Part shown: positions 8,553 through 16,636 of the stretch, one piece after another | How the letters are laid out: every line of letters starts with the position of its first letter | Numbering within the stretch: the first letter of the stretch is position 1 | NCBI RefSeq assembly: GCF_002135355.1 | Contig: NZ_NEGE01000011.1 | Coordinates: forward strand, 86,822 to 150,821 | Length of the DNA stretch: 64,000 nucleotides | Origin: Acinetobacter sp. ANC 4169 | Lineage (GTDB): Bacteria; Pseudomonadota; Gammaproteobacteria; Pseudomonadales; Moraxellaceae | Direction: 5' to 3' | The notes under the pieces: generated by a model | What the model was told of the DNA's origin: nothing | Databases searched by the model: none | Seen by the model: only the letters and a program-made list of their open reading frames with translations | Position numbers and translations under genes: made by a program

Positions 8553-9470
8553 ATGCTCAATAAAAAGCCTCGTATTCCCGCAGCTGTAAACATTCCTGAA
8601 CATTTAAGTTTTTTGCAGAGCTTTCGAGATTATTTAATTGCCCAAACCGTCAGCCCGCATACTCGTAATGCCTATCTCTCTGATTTAATTCAATGTAGTG
8701 AATGCAGTGCTGTTGCCATGCCAGACTGGAGCAGTGATGACATTTCCGATGTTTTATTAAACCTGACCCAACAGGGAAAAAGTCCGCGCTCGATTGCCCG
8801 CTCACTTTCTGCCCTGCGTTCCTTTTATAAATTTCTGCGTGAGCAAAAATTACGTAGTGATAATCCGGTTGCAACCCATAAAACCCCTAAAATTGGGCGG
8901 GCCTTACCGAAAGATTTATCTGAAGCCGATGTGGAAGCCTTAATTAATGCACCAGATATCAATACCGCTCTGGGCTTACGTGACCGGGCAATGTTTGAAG
9001 TCCTCTACGCTTGCGGGCTGCGGGTATCTGAATTGCTCAATTTAAGACTGGAACTGATTAATCTAAAACAGGGCTATTTGCGTATTGTCGGTAAAGGCAA
9101 TAAGGAACGTCTGGTTCCGTTGGGACAGGTAGCCTGTGAATGGATTGAAAAATATCTGCAGCAAGCACGCGCCAGCCTGTATAAATCTGCCACTGACTAT
9201 GTGTTTTTAACCCAGCATGGCGGCATCATGAGCCGGCAAAATTTTTGGTATGCCATTAAGCGCTATGCGCTACAAGCGGGGATTCAGGCCGAACTTTCAC
9301 CGCATACTCTACGTCATGCTTTTGCCACCCATTTACTCAATCATGGCGCCGACTTACGTGTGGTACAGATGCTGCTTGGGCATAGCGATTTATCCACCAC
9401 GCAAATTTATACCCACGTGGCTCAGGTTCGCATGCAACAGTTACATGCCACTTATCACCCGCGCGCTTAA
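8553..9470 (+). CDS. xerD: Tyrosine recombinase XerD
   Basis: A 305-residue site-specific recombinase that resolves chromosome dimers at dif with XerC. The catalytic set is complete: Arg157, Lys181, His251-x-x-Arg254, His277 and Tyr286. The N-terminal SAM-like core-binding domain covers about residues 20-105. XerD is preferred over XerC because dsbC follows directly, as in E. coli xerD-dsbC. It is divergent from feoA, and its 5' end overlaps only the unused upstream extension of the feoA frame. No dif-like site was noticed in the window. Confidence 0.92.
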   Translation: MLNKKPRIPAAVNIPEHLSFLQSFRDYLIAQTVSPHTRNAYLSDLIQCSECSAVAMPDWSSDDISDVLLNLTQQGKSPRSIARSLSALRSFYKFLREQKLRSDNPVATHKTPKIGRALPKDLSEADVEALINAPDINTALGLRDRAMFEVLYACGLRVSELLNLRLELINLKQGYLRIVGKGNKERLVPLGQVACEWIEKYLQQARASLYKSATDYVFLTQHGGIMSRQNFWYAIKRYALQAGIQAELSPHTLRHAFATHLLNHGADLRVVQMLLGHSDLSTTQIYTHVAQVRMQQLHATYHPRA

Positions 9471-9565
9471 CGGCAGTAAATATCAGACTAAGAAGTTTTA
9501 TTTCAGGCATTTTTTTTTGTTATGCTTATTCACCTGTTTTTTATACCTACAAGAAAGGGTTGTTT

Positions 9566-10381
9566 ATGTTATTTACCCGTTCAAAAATTTTTCTCGCATG
9601 TACGCTTGTTGCCGGCTTGGGATTAACGGCCTGCTCCAATTCGAATAATGATGAAAAAAAGCAAAATACTTTAACCGCTAGCGCACCTGCAACCGGGGAA
9701 GCATCCAACCTTTCAGAACGCAATGCTCAGCAACGTTTGGTCAACACCTTGCAGCAGCATTTCAAGAAAGCCAATATCAATGCCAAAATTTTAAATATTA
9801 AAGCGACTGAAGTCCCTAATCTGTATTGGGTCACTCTCGAAGGCATGTCATCTGTATATGCCACTGCCGATGGCAAATACATTATTCAGGGTGATGTACT
9901 GCGTTTAGGCGACAGTAAAATTCACAATGTCAGTGAAAGCCTGCAGTCCGAAACCAACAAAAAACTGCTGGCCAACCTAAAAACCGAAGATCTGCTGGTT
10001 TATAAAGCCAAAGGCAAGACTAAACATGTGATCTATGTCTTTACCGATGCCAGCTGTCCGTATTGTCATAAATTACATGAACATATGGCTGAAATTAATG
10101 CCCAGGGTATTGAAGTGCGCTATATCGCATGGCCACGTGGCGAACAGTTCATGCCAGCCATGGAAAGTGTATGGTGCAATGAAGACCGTCAAGCTGCATT
10201 CGATCAGGCGATTGCCGGTGCACCGCTTGCTCCAGCGACCTGTAAAAATCCAGTGAAAGATCAATATCAATTAGGCTTGAATATGGGCGTCAATGGTACT
10301 CCGGCGATTTATAATAGCGAGGGTGTTTACCTGGGTGGATATCTATCGCCCGAAGAATTGGTGCAGCGTTTAAATAACTAA
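9566..10381 (+). CDS. dsbC: Thiol:disulfide interchange protein of the DsbC type, predicted lipoprotein
   Basis: A 271-residue periplasmic disulfide isomerase. The N-terminal domain resembles the DsbC dimerisation domain, and a thioredoxin-fold domain carries the active-site Cys164-Pro-Tyr-Cys167, followed later by a Cys pair (Trp-Cys-Asn-Glu ... Ala-Thr-Cys-Lys) and a cis-Pro loop Gly-Thr-Pro-Ala. The N-terminus is a lipoprotein signal ending Leu-Thr-Ala-Cys23, so the enzyme is probably membrane-anchored. E. coli DsbC is soluble and has Cys-Gly-Tyr-Cys. Start 9566 is chosen over a TTG at 9560 because GAAAGGG at 9553-9559 fits it. Co-transcribed with xerD, 95 bases upstream. Confidence 0.88.
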   Translation: MLFTRSKIFLACTLVAGLGLTACSNSNNDEKKQNTLTASAPATGEASNLSERNAQQRLVNTLQQHFKKANINAKILNIKATEVPNLYWVTLEGMSSVYATADGKYIIQGDVLRLGDSKIHNVSESLQSETNKKLLANLKTEDLLVYKAKGKTKHVIYVFTDASCPYCHKLHEHMAEINAQGIEVRYIAWPRGEQFMPAMESVWCNEDRQAAFDQAIAGAPLAPATCKNPVKDQYQLGLNMGVNGTPAIYNSEGVYLGGYLSPEELVQRLNN

Positions 10382-10411
10382 TTTTTATCAATTCATTTAC
10401 TAAATTTAATA

Positions 10412-10435
10412 GGTAGAGATAAAGTGATATCTACC
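10412..10435. other. Inverted repeat between dsbC and hom
   Basis: GGTAGA (10412-10417) and TCTACC (10430-10435), each extended inwards by partial pairing, form a hairpin. There is no immediate T-run, though a T7 stretch follows at about 10450. It could be a weak dsbC terminator or an operator for hom. Confidence 0.35.
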
Positions 10436-10505
10436 CTAGAGTCTGGCGGTTTTTTTAGCTATGATCTAGTTTCGCTTAAAGTTGAATACATATTTGGAGT
10501 GTGAC

Positions 10506-11810
10506 GTGAAACCAGTTCGTCTGGCAATCCTCGGTCTTGGTACTGTGGGTGGTGGTGCCCTTAAACTACTAAAAGAAAATGCTGCTGAGATTAAACGTCG
10601 CACCGGTCGAGAAATTCAAATCACCCATGTAGGCACACGTCGTCCACGTCCTGATTTGGATCTTCCAGAATCTATCAAACAAAGTGCCGATCTTCTGGAA
10701 ATTGTACGTCAACCTGATGTTGACGTTGTGGTTGAAGTTATGGGCGGAATTCATCCGGCCTATGAAGTCATCATGGAAGCCATGAAACATGGCAAACATA
10801 TTGTGACTGCCAACAAGGCACTCTTGGCTGAACACGGTAATGAACTATTTAAAGCGGCTGAAGACAATGCCGTGCAAATTGCCTATGAAGCGGCAGTTGC
10901 CGGCGGTATTCCAATTATTAAAGTGATTCGTGAAGGTTTGGCTGCCAATAAAATTGACTGGTTAGCAGGGATCATTAACGGTACTGGCAACTTTATTTTA
11001 AGTGAAATGCGTGAAAAAGGTCGTGCTTTTGAAGATGTGCTGAAAGAAGCACAAGAACTGGGTTATGCCGAAGCCGATCCGACTTTTGACGTCGAAGGGA
11101 TTGATGCTGCACATAAACTGACCATTTTGGCTTCATGTGCATTTGGTATTCCACTACAGTTTGATAAAGTCTTTACAGAAGGCATTGGCAAAGTTACTGC
11201 ACAAGATGTGAAATATGCAGAAGACTTGGGTTTCCGTATCAAACACTTGGGTATTGCACGTCGTACCGATGCCGGAATTGAATTACGTGTGCATCCTACT
11301 TTAATTCCAGATGACCAACTGATTGCCAATGTCAACGGCGTGAAAAATGCGGTTCTGGTACAAGCCAATGCTGTTGGCCCAACCCTTTATTACGGCGCAG
11401 GCGCAGGCGCAGGTCCAACCGCTTCTGCGGTAGTCGCGGATGTAGTCGACATTGTCCGTGATATTATTTATACCGAAGATGGCGCAGGAACCATTCCGCA
11501 ATTGGCCTTTGAAGCCCTCACGGATTTACCAATTTTAACGCGTGAACAAATGACCACAGGCTACTACATCCGTATTAATGCCGAAGATCAAATGGGCGTG
11601 CTCGCCGATGTCACCACGATTTTAAGTCGTGCCGGCATCAGTATTGATGCCATCATGCAGCAGTCGCGTTTAAAAGACCTGATTCCGATCGTGATTTTAA
11701 CTGATCCTATCGTTGAATCAAAAATGGATGAAGCGTTGCAACAAATTCAAGCATTGCCCTTCATTCATGGCGAAATTGTACGAATTCGTTTAGAATCGCT
11801 TGATAATTAA
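10506..11810 (+). CDS. hom: Homoserine dehydrogenase
   Basis: A 434-residue monofunctional enzyme, not fused to aspartokinase. It reduces aspartate semialdehyde to homoserine, the branch point to threonine and methionine. It has the nucleotide-binding Leu-Gly-Leu-Gly-Thr-Val-Gly-Gly-Gly near the N-terminus, the signature Gly-Ile-Ile-Asn-Gly-Thr-Gly-Asn-Phe, and a C-terminal ACT domain (about 350-434, beginning Tyr-Tyr-Ile-Arg-Ile-Asn-Ala) for feedback control by threonine. The GTG at 10506 is chosen over a TTG at 10482 because GGAG at 10496-10499 is well placed for it and it gives the usual Lys-Pro-Val-Arg-Leu N-terminus. thrC follows after 62 bases. Confidence 0.95.
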   Translation: MKPVRLAILGLGTVGGGALKLLKENAAEIKRRTGREIQITHVGTRRPRPDLDLPESIKQSADLLEIVRQPDVDVVVEVMGGIHPAYEVIMEAMKHGKHIVTANKALLAEHGNELFKAAEDNAVQIAYEAAVAGGIPIIKVIREGLAANKIDWLAGIINGTGNFILSEMREKGRAFEDVLKEAQELGYAEADPTFDVEGIDAAHKLTILASCAFGIPLQFDKVFTEGIGKVTAQDVKYAEDLGFRIKHLGIARRTDAGIELRVHPTLIPDDQLIANVNGVKNAVLVQANAVGPTLYYGAGAGAGPTASAVVADVVDIVRDIIYTEDGAGTIPQLAFEALTDLPILTREQMTTGYYIRINAEDQMGVLADVTTILSRAGISIDAIMQQSRLKDLIPIVILTDPIVESKMDEALQQIQALPFIHGEIVRIRLESLDN

Positions 11811-11816
11811 TCGGGT

Positions 11817-11842
11817 CGAGGGGAATATTTCCGTTCCTCTCG
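11817..11842 (+). other. Intra-operon hairpin between hom and thrC
   Basis: CGAGGGGAA (11817-11825) pairs with TTCCTCTCG (11834-11842), 9 bp with one G-T pair and an 8-base loop. No T-run follows; it may stabilise or process the hom-thrC transcript. Confidence 0.4.
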
Positions 11843-11872
11843 CCAAGCTCTACACACAATTGGAACATCATC

Positions 11873-13012
11873 ATGTCTAATGCCAATCGTTATACTGGTT
11901 TAGTTGACCGCTATCGCGACCGTTTACCAGTGTCTGCAACTACTCGTGCAATCTCTTTAGGCGAAGGTAATACGCCACTGATCAAGCTTGAGAACATTCC
12001 ACGCATTATTGGCAAAAATGTTGAAATTTATGTGAAGTACGAGGGCTTAAACCCGACTGGTTCATTTAAAGACCGTGGTATGACCATGGCAGTAACCAAA
12101 GCAGTTGAAGAAGGCTCTAAAGCGATTATCTGTGCATCTACAGGTAACACTTCTGCTGCTGCAGCAGCTTATGCTGCCCGTGCCGGCATCAAAGCGTTCG
12201 TACTCATCCCGGAAGGCAAAATTGCCATGGGTAAAATGGCACAAGCCATGATGTACGGTGCCATCACCATGCAAATCCGCGGTAACTTCGATGACGGTAT
12301 GCGTCTGGTGAAAGAAGTGGCTGACCAAGCACCGGTAACGATTGTAAACTCAATCAACCCGTACCGTTTGCAAGGTCAAAAAACCATTGCTTATGAAATT
12401 GTTGAAGCTTTAGGTCGTGCACCTGATTACCACTGCCTACCTGTAGGTAACGCAGGTAACATTACTGCTCACTGGATGGGTTATACCGAAGCTGTTGCTA
12501 ACCAGCCGAAAGAAGAATTTGAACAAGTGATCTATGATGCTGAAACGGATCAGTTTACGGGCCCTAAACCTGCCGGTCTTCCAATCATGGCGGGTTATCA
12601 GGCGGCTGGCGCGGCACCCTTCTTGCGTGGCGGTCCTGTAGCAAATCCTGAAACTGTAGCAACAGCGATTCGTATTGGTAACCCGCAAAGCTGGAACCAT
12701 GCGAAAGCCGTAGTTCGTGATTCAAATGGTTGGTTTGATGAACTGACTGATACCGAGATTCTTGAAGCACAGCGTTTACTTTCAATGTACGAAGGCGTAT
12801 TCGTAGAACCTGCTTCTGCAGCATCTGTGGGTGGTGCAATCCGTGACATTAAAGCGGGTAAAATTAAAGAAGGTTCAGTGATTGTTTGTACCGTCACAGG
12901 TAACGGTTTGAAAGACCCGGATACTGCCATTAAACAATGTTCTGATGCCGTGATGTTGTCTATCGATGCGACAATGGATCAAGTAAAAGACTCTATTCTT
13001 TCTAATATGTAA
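11873..13012 (+). CDS. thrC: Threonine synthase
   Basis: A 379-residue PLP enzyme of the shorter thrC class, converting O-phosphohomoserine to threonine. The PLP lysine is Lys66 in Pro-Thr-Gly-Ser-Phe-Lys-Asp-Arg-Gly. The phosphate-binding Gly-Asn-Ala-Gly-Asn loop is near residue 190, and Cys-Ala-Ser-Thr-Gly-Asn-Thr-Ser-Ala-Ala is near 93. Unlike E. coli thrABC, no thrB is adjacent: homoserine kinase must be encoded elsewhere. It is the last gene of hom-thrC, closed by a strong terminator at 13037-13066. Confidence 0.96.
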   Translation: MSNANRYTGLVDRYRDRLPVSATTRAISLGEGNTPLIKLENIPRIIGKNVEIYVKYEGLNPTGSFKDRGMTMAVTKAVEEGSKAIICASTGNTSAAAAAYAARAGIKAFVLIPEGKIAMGKMAQAMMYGAITMQIRGNFDDGMRLVKEVADQAPVTIVNSINPYRLQGQKTIAYEIVEALGRAPDYHCLPVGNAGNITAHWMGYTEAVANQPKEEFEQVIYDAETDQFTGPKPAGLPIMAGYQAAGAAPFLRGGPVANPETVATAIRIGNPQSWNHAKAVVRDSNGWFDELTDTEILEAQRLLSMYEGVFVEPASAASVGGAIRDIKAGKIKEGSVIVCTVTGNGLKDPDTAIKQCSDAVMLSIDATMDQVKDSILSNM

Positions 13013-13036
13013 TTTGTTTGATTTTTAGATTGAAAG

Positions 13037-13066
13037 AAAAAACCCTGCAATTGCAGGGTTTTTTAA
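13037..13066. terminator. Bidirectional terminator between thrC and pbpG
   Basis: A perfect palindrome CCCTGCAATTGCAGGG (13043-13058) is flanked by an A-run and a T-run, so it can end both thrC (+) and pbpG (-). Confidence 0.9.
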
Positions 13067-13118
13067 TTTAGAAGCATTCAAACGTTGAGTAAATTTGACT
13101 ACTTCCCAAAATTCAATA

Positions 13119-14165
13119 TCAGATACGTTTTGGTAACTGGCTTACCCAAGTCATTAAACGGGTTGCATCATTTGTACGTGCAGCAGATGAATCTGCACCC
13201 AGCAACACCACCACCGCTGGACGGTTATTTAAAGTGGTATGCATCACCACACAACGCCCTGCTTCATTGATATAACCTGTTTTTGAAATATTGATATTCC
13301 AGCCACCATTACGTACCAAGGCATTGGTATTGTTCGATTTTAATACACGATAACCCAAGTTAAAATCATAGCTTGGTGTAGTTGAGAATTGGCGAATCAA
13401 GCCATATTGAGATGCCGTATTCACCAAAATACCCAAATCACGCGCAGAAGATACATTACCCGGATGTAAACCTGTTGATTCAAGATAGTGAGTTGAATTC
13501 ATTCCAAGCTCTTTGGCTTTAGAATTCATTTTTGCAATAAAGGCCGCGCGACCACCCGGATAAGTTCGTGCCAATGCTGCTGCCGCAGGATTTTCTGACT
13601 TCATTAAAGCAAACAATAGCACCTCAGCACGATTCATGCTGTCACCCGCGCGTAAAGTCGAACTTGAACTTTTACAACCCGAACATGAAAAGTCAGCTTG
13701 CTGTAAAGTAATTTTTTCTGACATATTTAAACGGGAATCTGCAATTACCACGGCTGTCATCAATTTGGTGATTGATGCAATTGGAAAAGCTGTATTGCTA
13801 TTTTTACTATAAAGTACTTCGCCAGTTTGACCATCCATCACCAGTGCAGCGCGGGCATTAACCGAAGGCTGGTTGCTATAATTGGAATTATTTAAAACCT
13901 GTACCGTTTTAGGTGCCGAATATGTCACCACACCATTCGAACTACGTATGGAAGTGGTGATTTTAGTAGCACCTTGGGGAGAGACTTCTTCAGCTGAAGC
14001 ATCACCGTTTAATAATTGATTGGCATCCTCAGAGGACCAGCTCAACGCAGCCTGTCCCGCCCCTTTAGACGCATCCATCACCAGCTCTGCAAAACTGGTT
14101 GAACTCATGCTAAGCAAAATTGAAATGCCCAGCATATGCATTAAAGATTTTTTCGAATTTTTCAC
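13119..14165 (-). CDS. pbpG: D-alanyl-D-alanine endopeptidase, PBP7/8 type
   Basis: A 348-residue secreted low-molecular-mass penicillin-binding protein with a signal peptide (about residues 1-27, ending Ser-Phe-Ala). Active-site motifs are Ser131-Ile-Thr-Lys134, Ser190-Glu-Asn192 and Lys295-Thr-Gly297. Ala-Arg-Thr-Tyr-Pro-Gly-Gly after SxN is typical of PBP7 rather than PBP5. These enzymes cut D-Ala-meso-DAP cross-links in peptidoglycan. Residues 30-100 are a Ser/Asn-rich linker longer than in E. coli. Cys161 and Cys164 form a CxxC in a Ser-rich loop. The gene is monocistronic and divergent from gacA. Confidence 0.92.
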   Translation of the reverse strand: MKNSKKSLMHMLGISILLSMSSTSFAELVMDASKGAGQAALSWSSEDANQLLNGDASAEEVSPQGATKITTSIRSSNGVVTYSAPKTVQVLNNSNYSNQPSVNARAALVMDGQTGEVLYSKNSNTAFPIASITKLMTAVVIADSRLNMSEKITLQQADFSCSGCKSSSSTLRAGDSMNRAEVLLFALMKSENPAAAALARTYPGGRAAFIAKMNSKAKELGMNSTHYLESTGLHPGNVSSARDLGILVNTASQYGLIRQFSTTPSYDFNLGYRVLKSNNTNALVRNGGWNINISKTGYINEAGRCVVMHTTLNNRPAVVVLLGADSSAARTNDATRLMTWVSQLPKRI

Positions 14166-14385
14166 GGTGATTTACTCAACTCAAGGAGGCAATATACATT
14201 TGTGTATTACCTCAAAAATGCTTACATTTAGACACAAAGATGAACACTTTTTGTTGCTCACAACATTGTGTATAACATTTAATTGAAAGATAAAGAATAG
14301 GATTGCTAATTTTGTCATTTCATTGCAAGCTTATTTTGCTTTATGTAACAAAAAAAATGCATTTTTTGATATGAGGGAGAACTAG

Positions 14386-15021
14386 GTGATCACAGTTTTA
14401 GTGGTAGATGACCATGAATTAGTACGTACCGGAATTTGCCGTATGCTCGAAGACCATGCGGATGTTCAAGTGATTGGTCAGGCTGAATCTGGAGAAGAAG
14501 CGATTAACTTAGTCCGCCATCATCATCCCAATGTGGTTCTGCTGGATGTAAACATGCCGGGAATTGGCGGGGTAGAAACCACCCGACGTCTATTGCAAAC
14601 TGCGCCTGAAACCAAAGTACTGGCTGTAAGTGGCCTGGCTGAAGAACCCTACCCGTCCTTATTGCTTAAAGCTGGAGCTAAAGGCTATATCACCAAAGGT
14701 GCGCCTGTGACCGAAATGGTTCGTGCCATTAACAAGGTCATGCAAGGTGGAAAATATTTTAGTGCCGACATTGCCGAACAACTGGCCAGCTCCTATCTTT
14801 CCGACACCCAGCAATCTCCTTTTGATGCCTTGTCGGAACGTGAAATGCAGGTAGCGATGATGGTGGTCAATTGTATTAGTGCCCAGGAAATTGCCGATAA
14901 ACTTTTTGTCAGTGTCAAAACGGTGAACACTTACCGTTACCGCATCTTTGAAAAGCTGAATCTGGATAGTGATGTCAAACTGACTCACCTGGCCATTCGC
15001 TATGGACTGATTAAACCTTAA
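14386..15021 (+). CDS. gacA: Response regulator GacA (UvrY family)
   Basis: A 211-residue two-component regulator. It has a receiver domain (1-120) with Asp8-Asp9 and the phosphorylated Asp54 in Leu-Leu-Asp-Val-Asn-Met-Pro-Gly. A C-terminal LuxR-type helix-turn-helix begins Leu-Ser-Glu-Arg-Glu-Met-Gln-Val near residue 148 and includes Val-Lys-Thr-Val-Asn-Thr-Tyr-Arg. The sequence matches GacA/UvrY, which act with GacS/BarA to control small regulatory RNAs of the Csr/Rsm system. The start is GTG at 14386 with GAGGGAG ten bases upstream. No gacS is adjacent. pilS follows after 27 bases, so it may be read with pilSR. Confidence 0.9.
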   Translation: MITVLVVDDHELVRTGICRMLEDHADVQVIGQAESGEEAINLVRHHHPNVVLLDVNMPGIGGVETTRRLLQTAPETKVLAVSGLAEEPYPSLLLKAGAKGYITKGAPVTEMVRAINKVMQGGKYFSADIAEQLASSYLSDTQQSPFDALSEREMQVAMMVVNCISAQEIADKLFVSVKTVNTYRYRIFEKLNLDSDVKLTHLAIRYGLIKP

Positions 15022-15048
15022 TGCCCTTGGGCCTGCTAGAAGACATGC

Positions 15049-16614
15049 ATGACGCAATATACCAATACGTTTGAGTTTAACCAATATCATTTAGGCATTT
15101 GGTATAGCACGTATAGACTCATTATTGCGACCAGTCTTCTGCTGATTTTTTTACTCACTTCCCAGTACTTAAATACCGATTATCACTATCCGCAGCTTTA
15201 TCTTTATGTGCTGATTGGCTACGTATTTACAAACTGTATCCAGTTAATCACGCTAAAAAGCATACGTTTAAAAATTGCCCAGCAGCTGCCGCTGTTATTT
15301 GTTGTCGATGTGATTGCTTTAAGCTTGCTCACCTTGGCGGTAGATGGTCCCAACCTGCAATTAAGTCTGCTGTTTGTGATTACCATCTTTGCCGCATCGT
15401 TATTACTGAATGCCAAAAAGGCGCTAATCATTACTTTAATTGCGGTAATTAGTGTAATTTATCAGCTTTTTTTAGGCAGTATTTTTGATTTTTCTTCACT
15501 GAATAATATTGGCAATAGCGCGGTACTGGCTTTTCTGTTTTTCGGGGTGTATGGCAGCGGTCAAATTGCAGTAAAACGCTTCCAATTACTTGAAAATTTA
15601 AATTTTTCTCAATCTCTGGAATTAAACCGACTGCAAAACCTGAATCGCTATATTCTGGAACAAATTGAACTGGGTTATCTGGTTTTAGATGAAAACTGTC
15701 ATATTGTGCTGAGCAACCCTGCTGCCTGCCTGCTTTTAGGCATTCCGCCACTCTATGCCTATGACAAATATCCCTTATACAAGGCACAGCCCGATTTATT
15801 TGAATTACTTAAATTTGATCAACTGCAGGACGGAGAAAAATTCCAGTTTGAGTCGCAGCTCAGCCATTATCATATGCATATTGAAGTGCAAAAACTGATG
15901 GTTCCGCATCAAACCCTCACCCTGCTGGTGTTGCAGGATGCCACCAAGCTCAATCAACGCGTACAACAATTAAAACTCGCGGCATTAGGTCAACTGTCTG
16001 CCAGCATTGCCCATGAAATTCGCAATCCTTTAGCGGCTATTGTACAAGCCAATGAACTTTTCAGTGATAGCGATCAGCATCAACAAGCGGCATTGAGCCG
16101 GATGATTTCCAAACAGACTCAGCGTATCGACCGGATTGTACAAGACACGCTGAATATGGTGCGCAATAAAGAAACCCATCCTTCAAACATTGAGCTGAAA
16201 CAGTTTATTCCCTTACTGATTCAGGAAGATTTGGCGGATATTGCCACTCAAATTAAATCTACCGTCCGGGGTAAAATTTTTATTCGTTTCGACGAGGCAC
16301 AACTTCGCCAAGTTCTGATTAACCTGATTCGCAATGCTATTCGACATAATTCACCTGAGCATTCACATATCGAATTGAATGTTTACTTACAGGAAACCAA
16401 TGTCCGTATTGACGTCCGTGATTTTGGGGCCGGCGTTGCCTCCAAGGATCTGGCTTATTTATTTCAACCTTTTTTTAGTACCGAAATCACAGGAACTGGT
16501 TTAGGATTATACTTATCACATAGTTTTTGCGAAGCAAATCAGGCGAAACTGAACTATGTAGAACAAGAACAAGGGGCATGCTTTCGAATAGAATGCCTGC
16601 GAGTTGCTTTATAA
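15049..16614 (+). CDS. pilS: Sensor histidine kinase PilS
   Basis: A 521-residue membrane kinase. About six N-terminal transmembrane helices (25-175) are followed by a PAS-like segment (200-300). The dimerisation domain has His322 in Ala-Ser-Ile-Ala-His-Glu-Ile-Arg-Asn-Pro. A HATPase domain carries the N box (Asn-Leu-Ile-Arg-Asn-Ala-Ile-Arg-His), Asp-Phe-Gly-Ala-Gly and Gly-Thr-Gly-Leu-Gly-Leu-Tyr. PilS senses type IV pilin levels in the membrane and phosphorylates PilR. The identification rests on the six-helix architecture and on the NtrC-type partner immediately downstream. Confidence 0.9.
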   Translation: MTQYTNTFEFNQYHLGIWYSTYRLIIATSLLLIFLLTSQYLNTDYHYPQLYLYVLIGYVFTNCIQLITLKSIRLKIAQQLPLLFVVDVIALSLLTLAVDGPNLQLSLLFVITIFAASLLLNAKKALIITLIAVISVIYQLFLGSIFDFSSLNNIGNSAVLAFLFFGVYGSGQIAVKRFQLLENLNFSQSLELNRLQNLNRYILEQIELGYLVLDENCHIVLSNPAACLLLGIPPLYAYDKYPLYKAQPDLFELLKFDQLQDGEKFQFESQLSHYHMHIEVQKLMVPHQTLTLLVLQDATKLNQRVQQLKLAALGQLSASIAHEIRNPLAAIVQANELFSDSDQHQQAALSRMISKQTQRIDRIVQDTLNMVRNKETHPSNIELKQFIPLLIQEDLADIATQIKSTVRGKIFIRFDEAQLRQVLINLIRNAIRHNSPEHSHIELNVYLQETNVRIDVRDFGAGVASKDLAYLFQPFFSTEITGTGLGLYLSHSFCEANQAKLNYVEQEQGACFRIECLRVAL

Positions 16615-16636
16615 ATTTAAATTGCTGGGGTGTATT

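Noticed and set aside
8382..8603. N-terminal extension of the feoA frame
   Set aside because: It covers the Fur-like sites and overlaps the start of xerD; FeoA proteins are about 75-90 residues.
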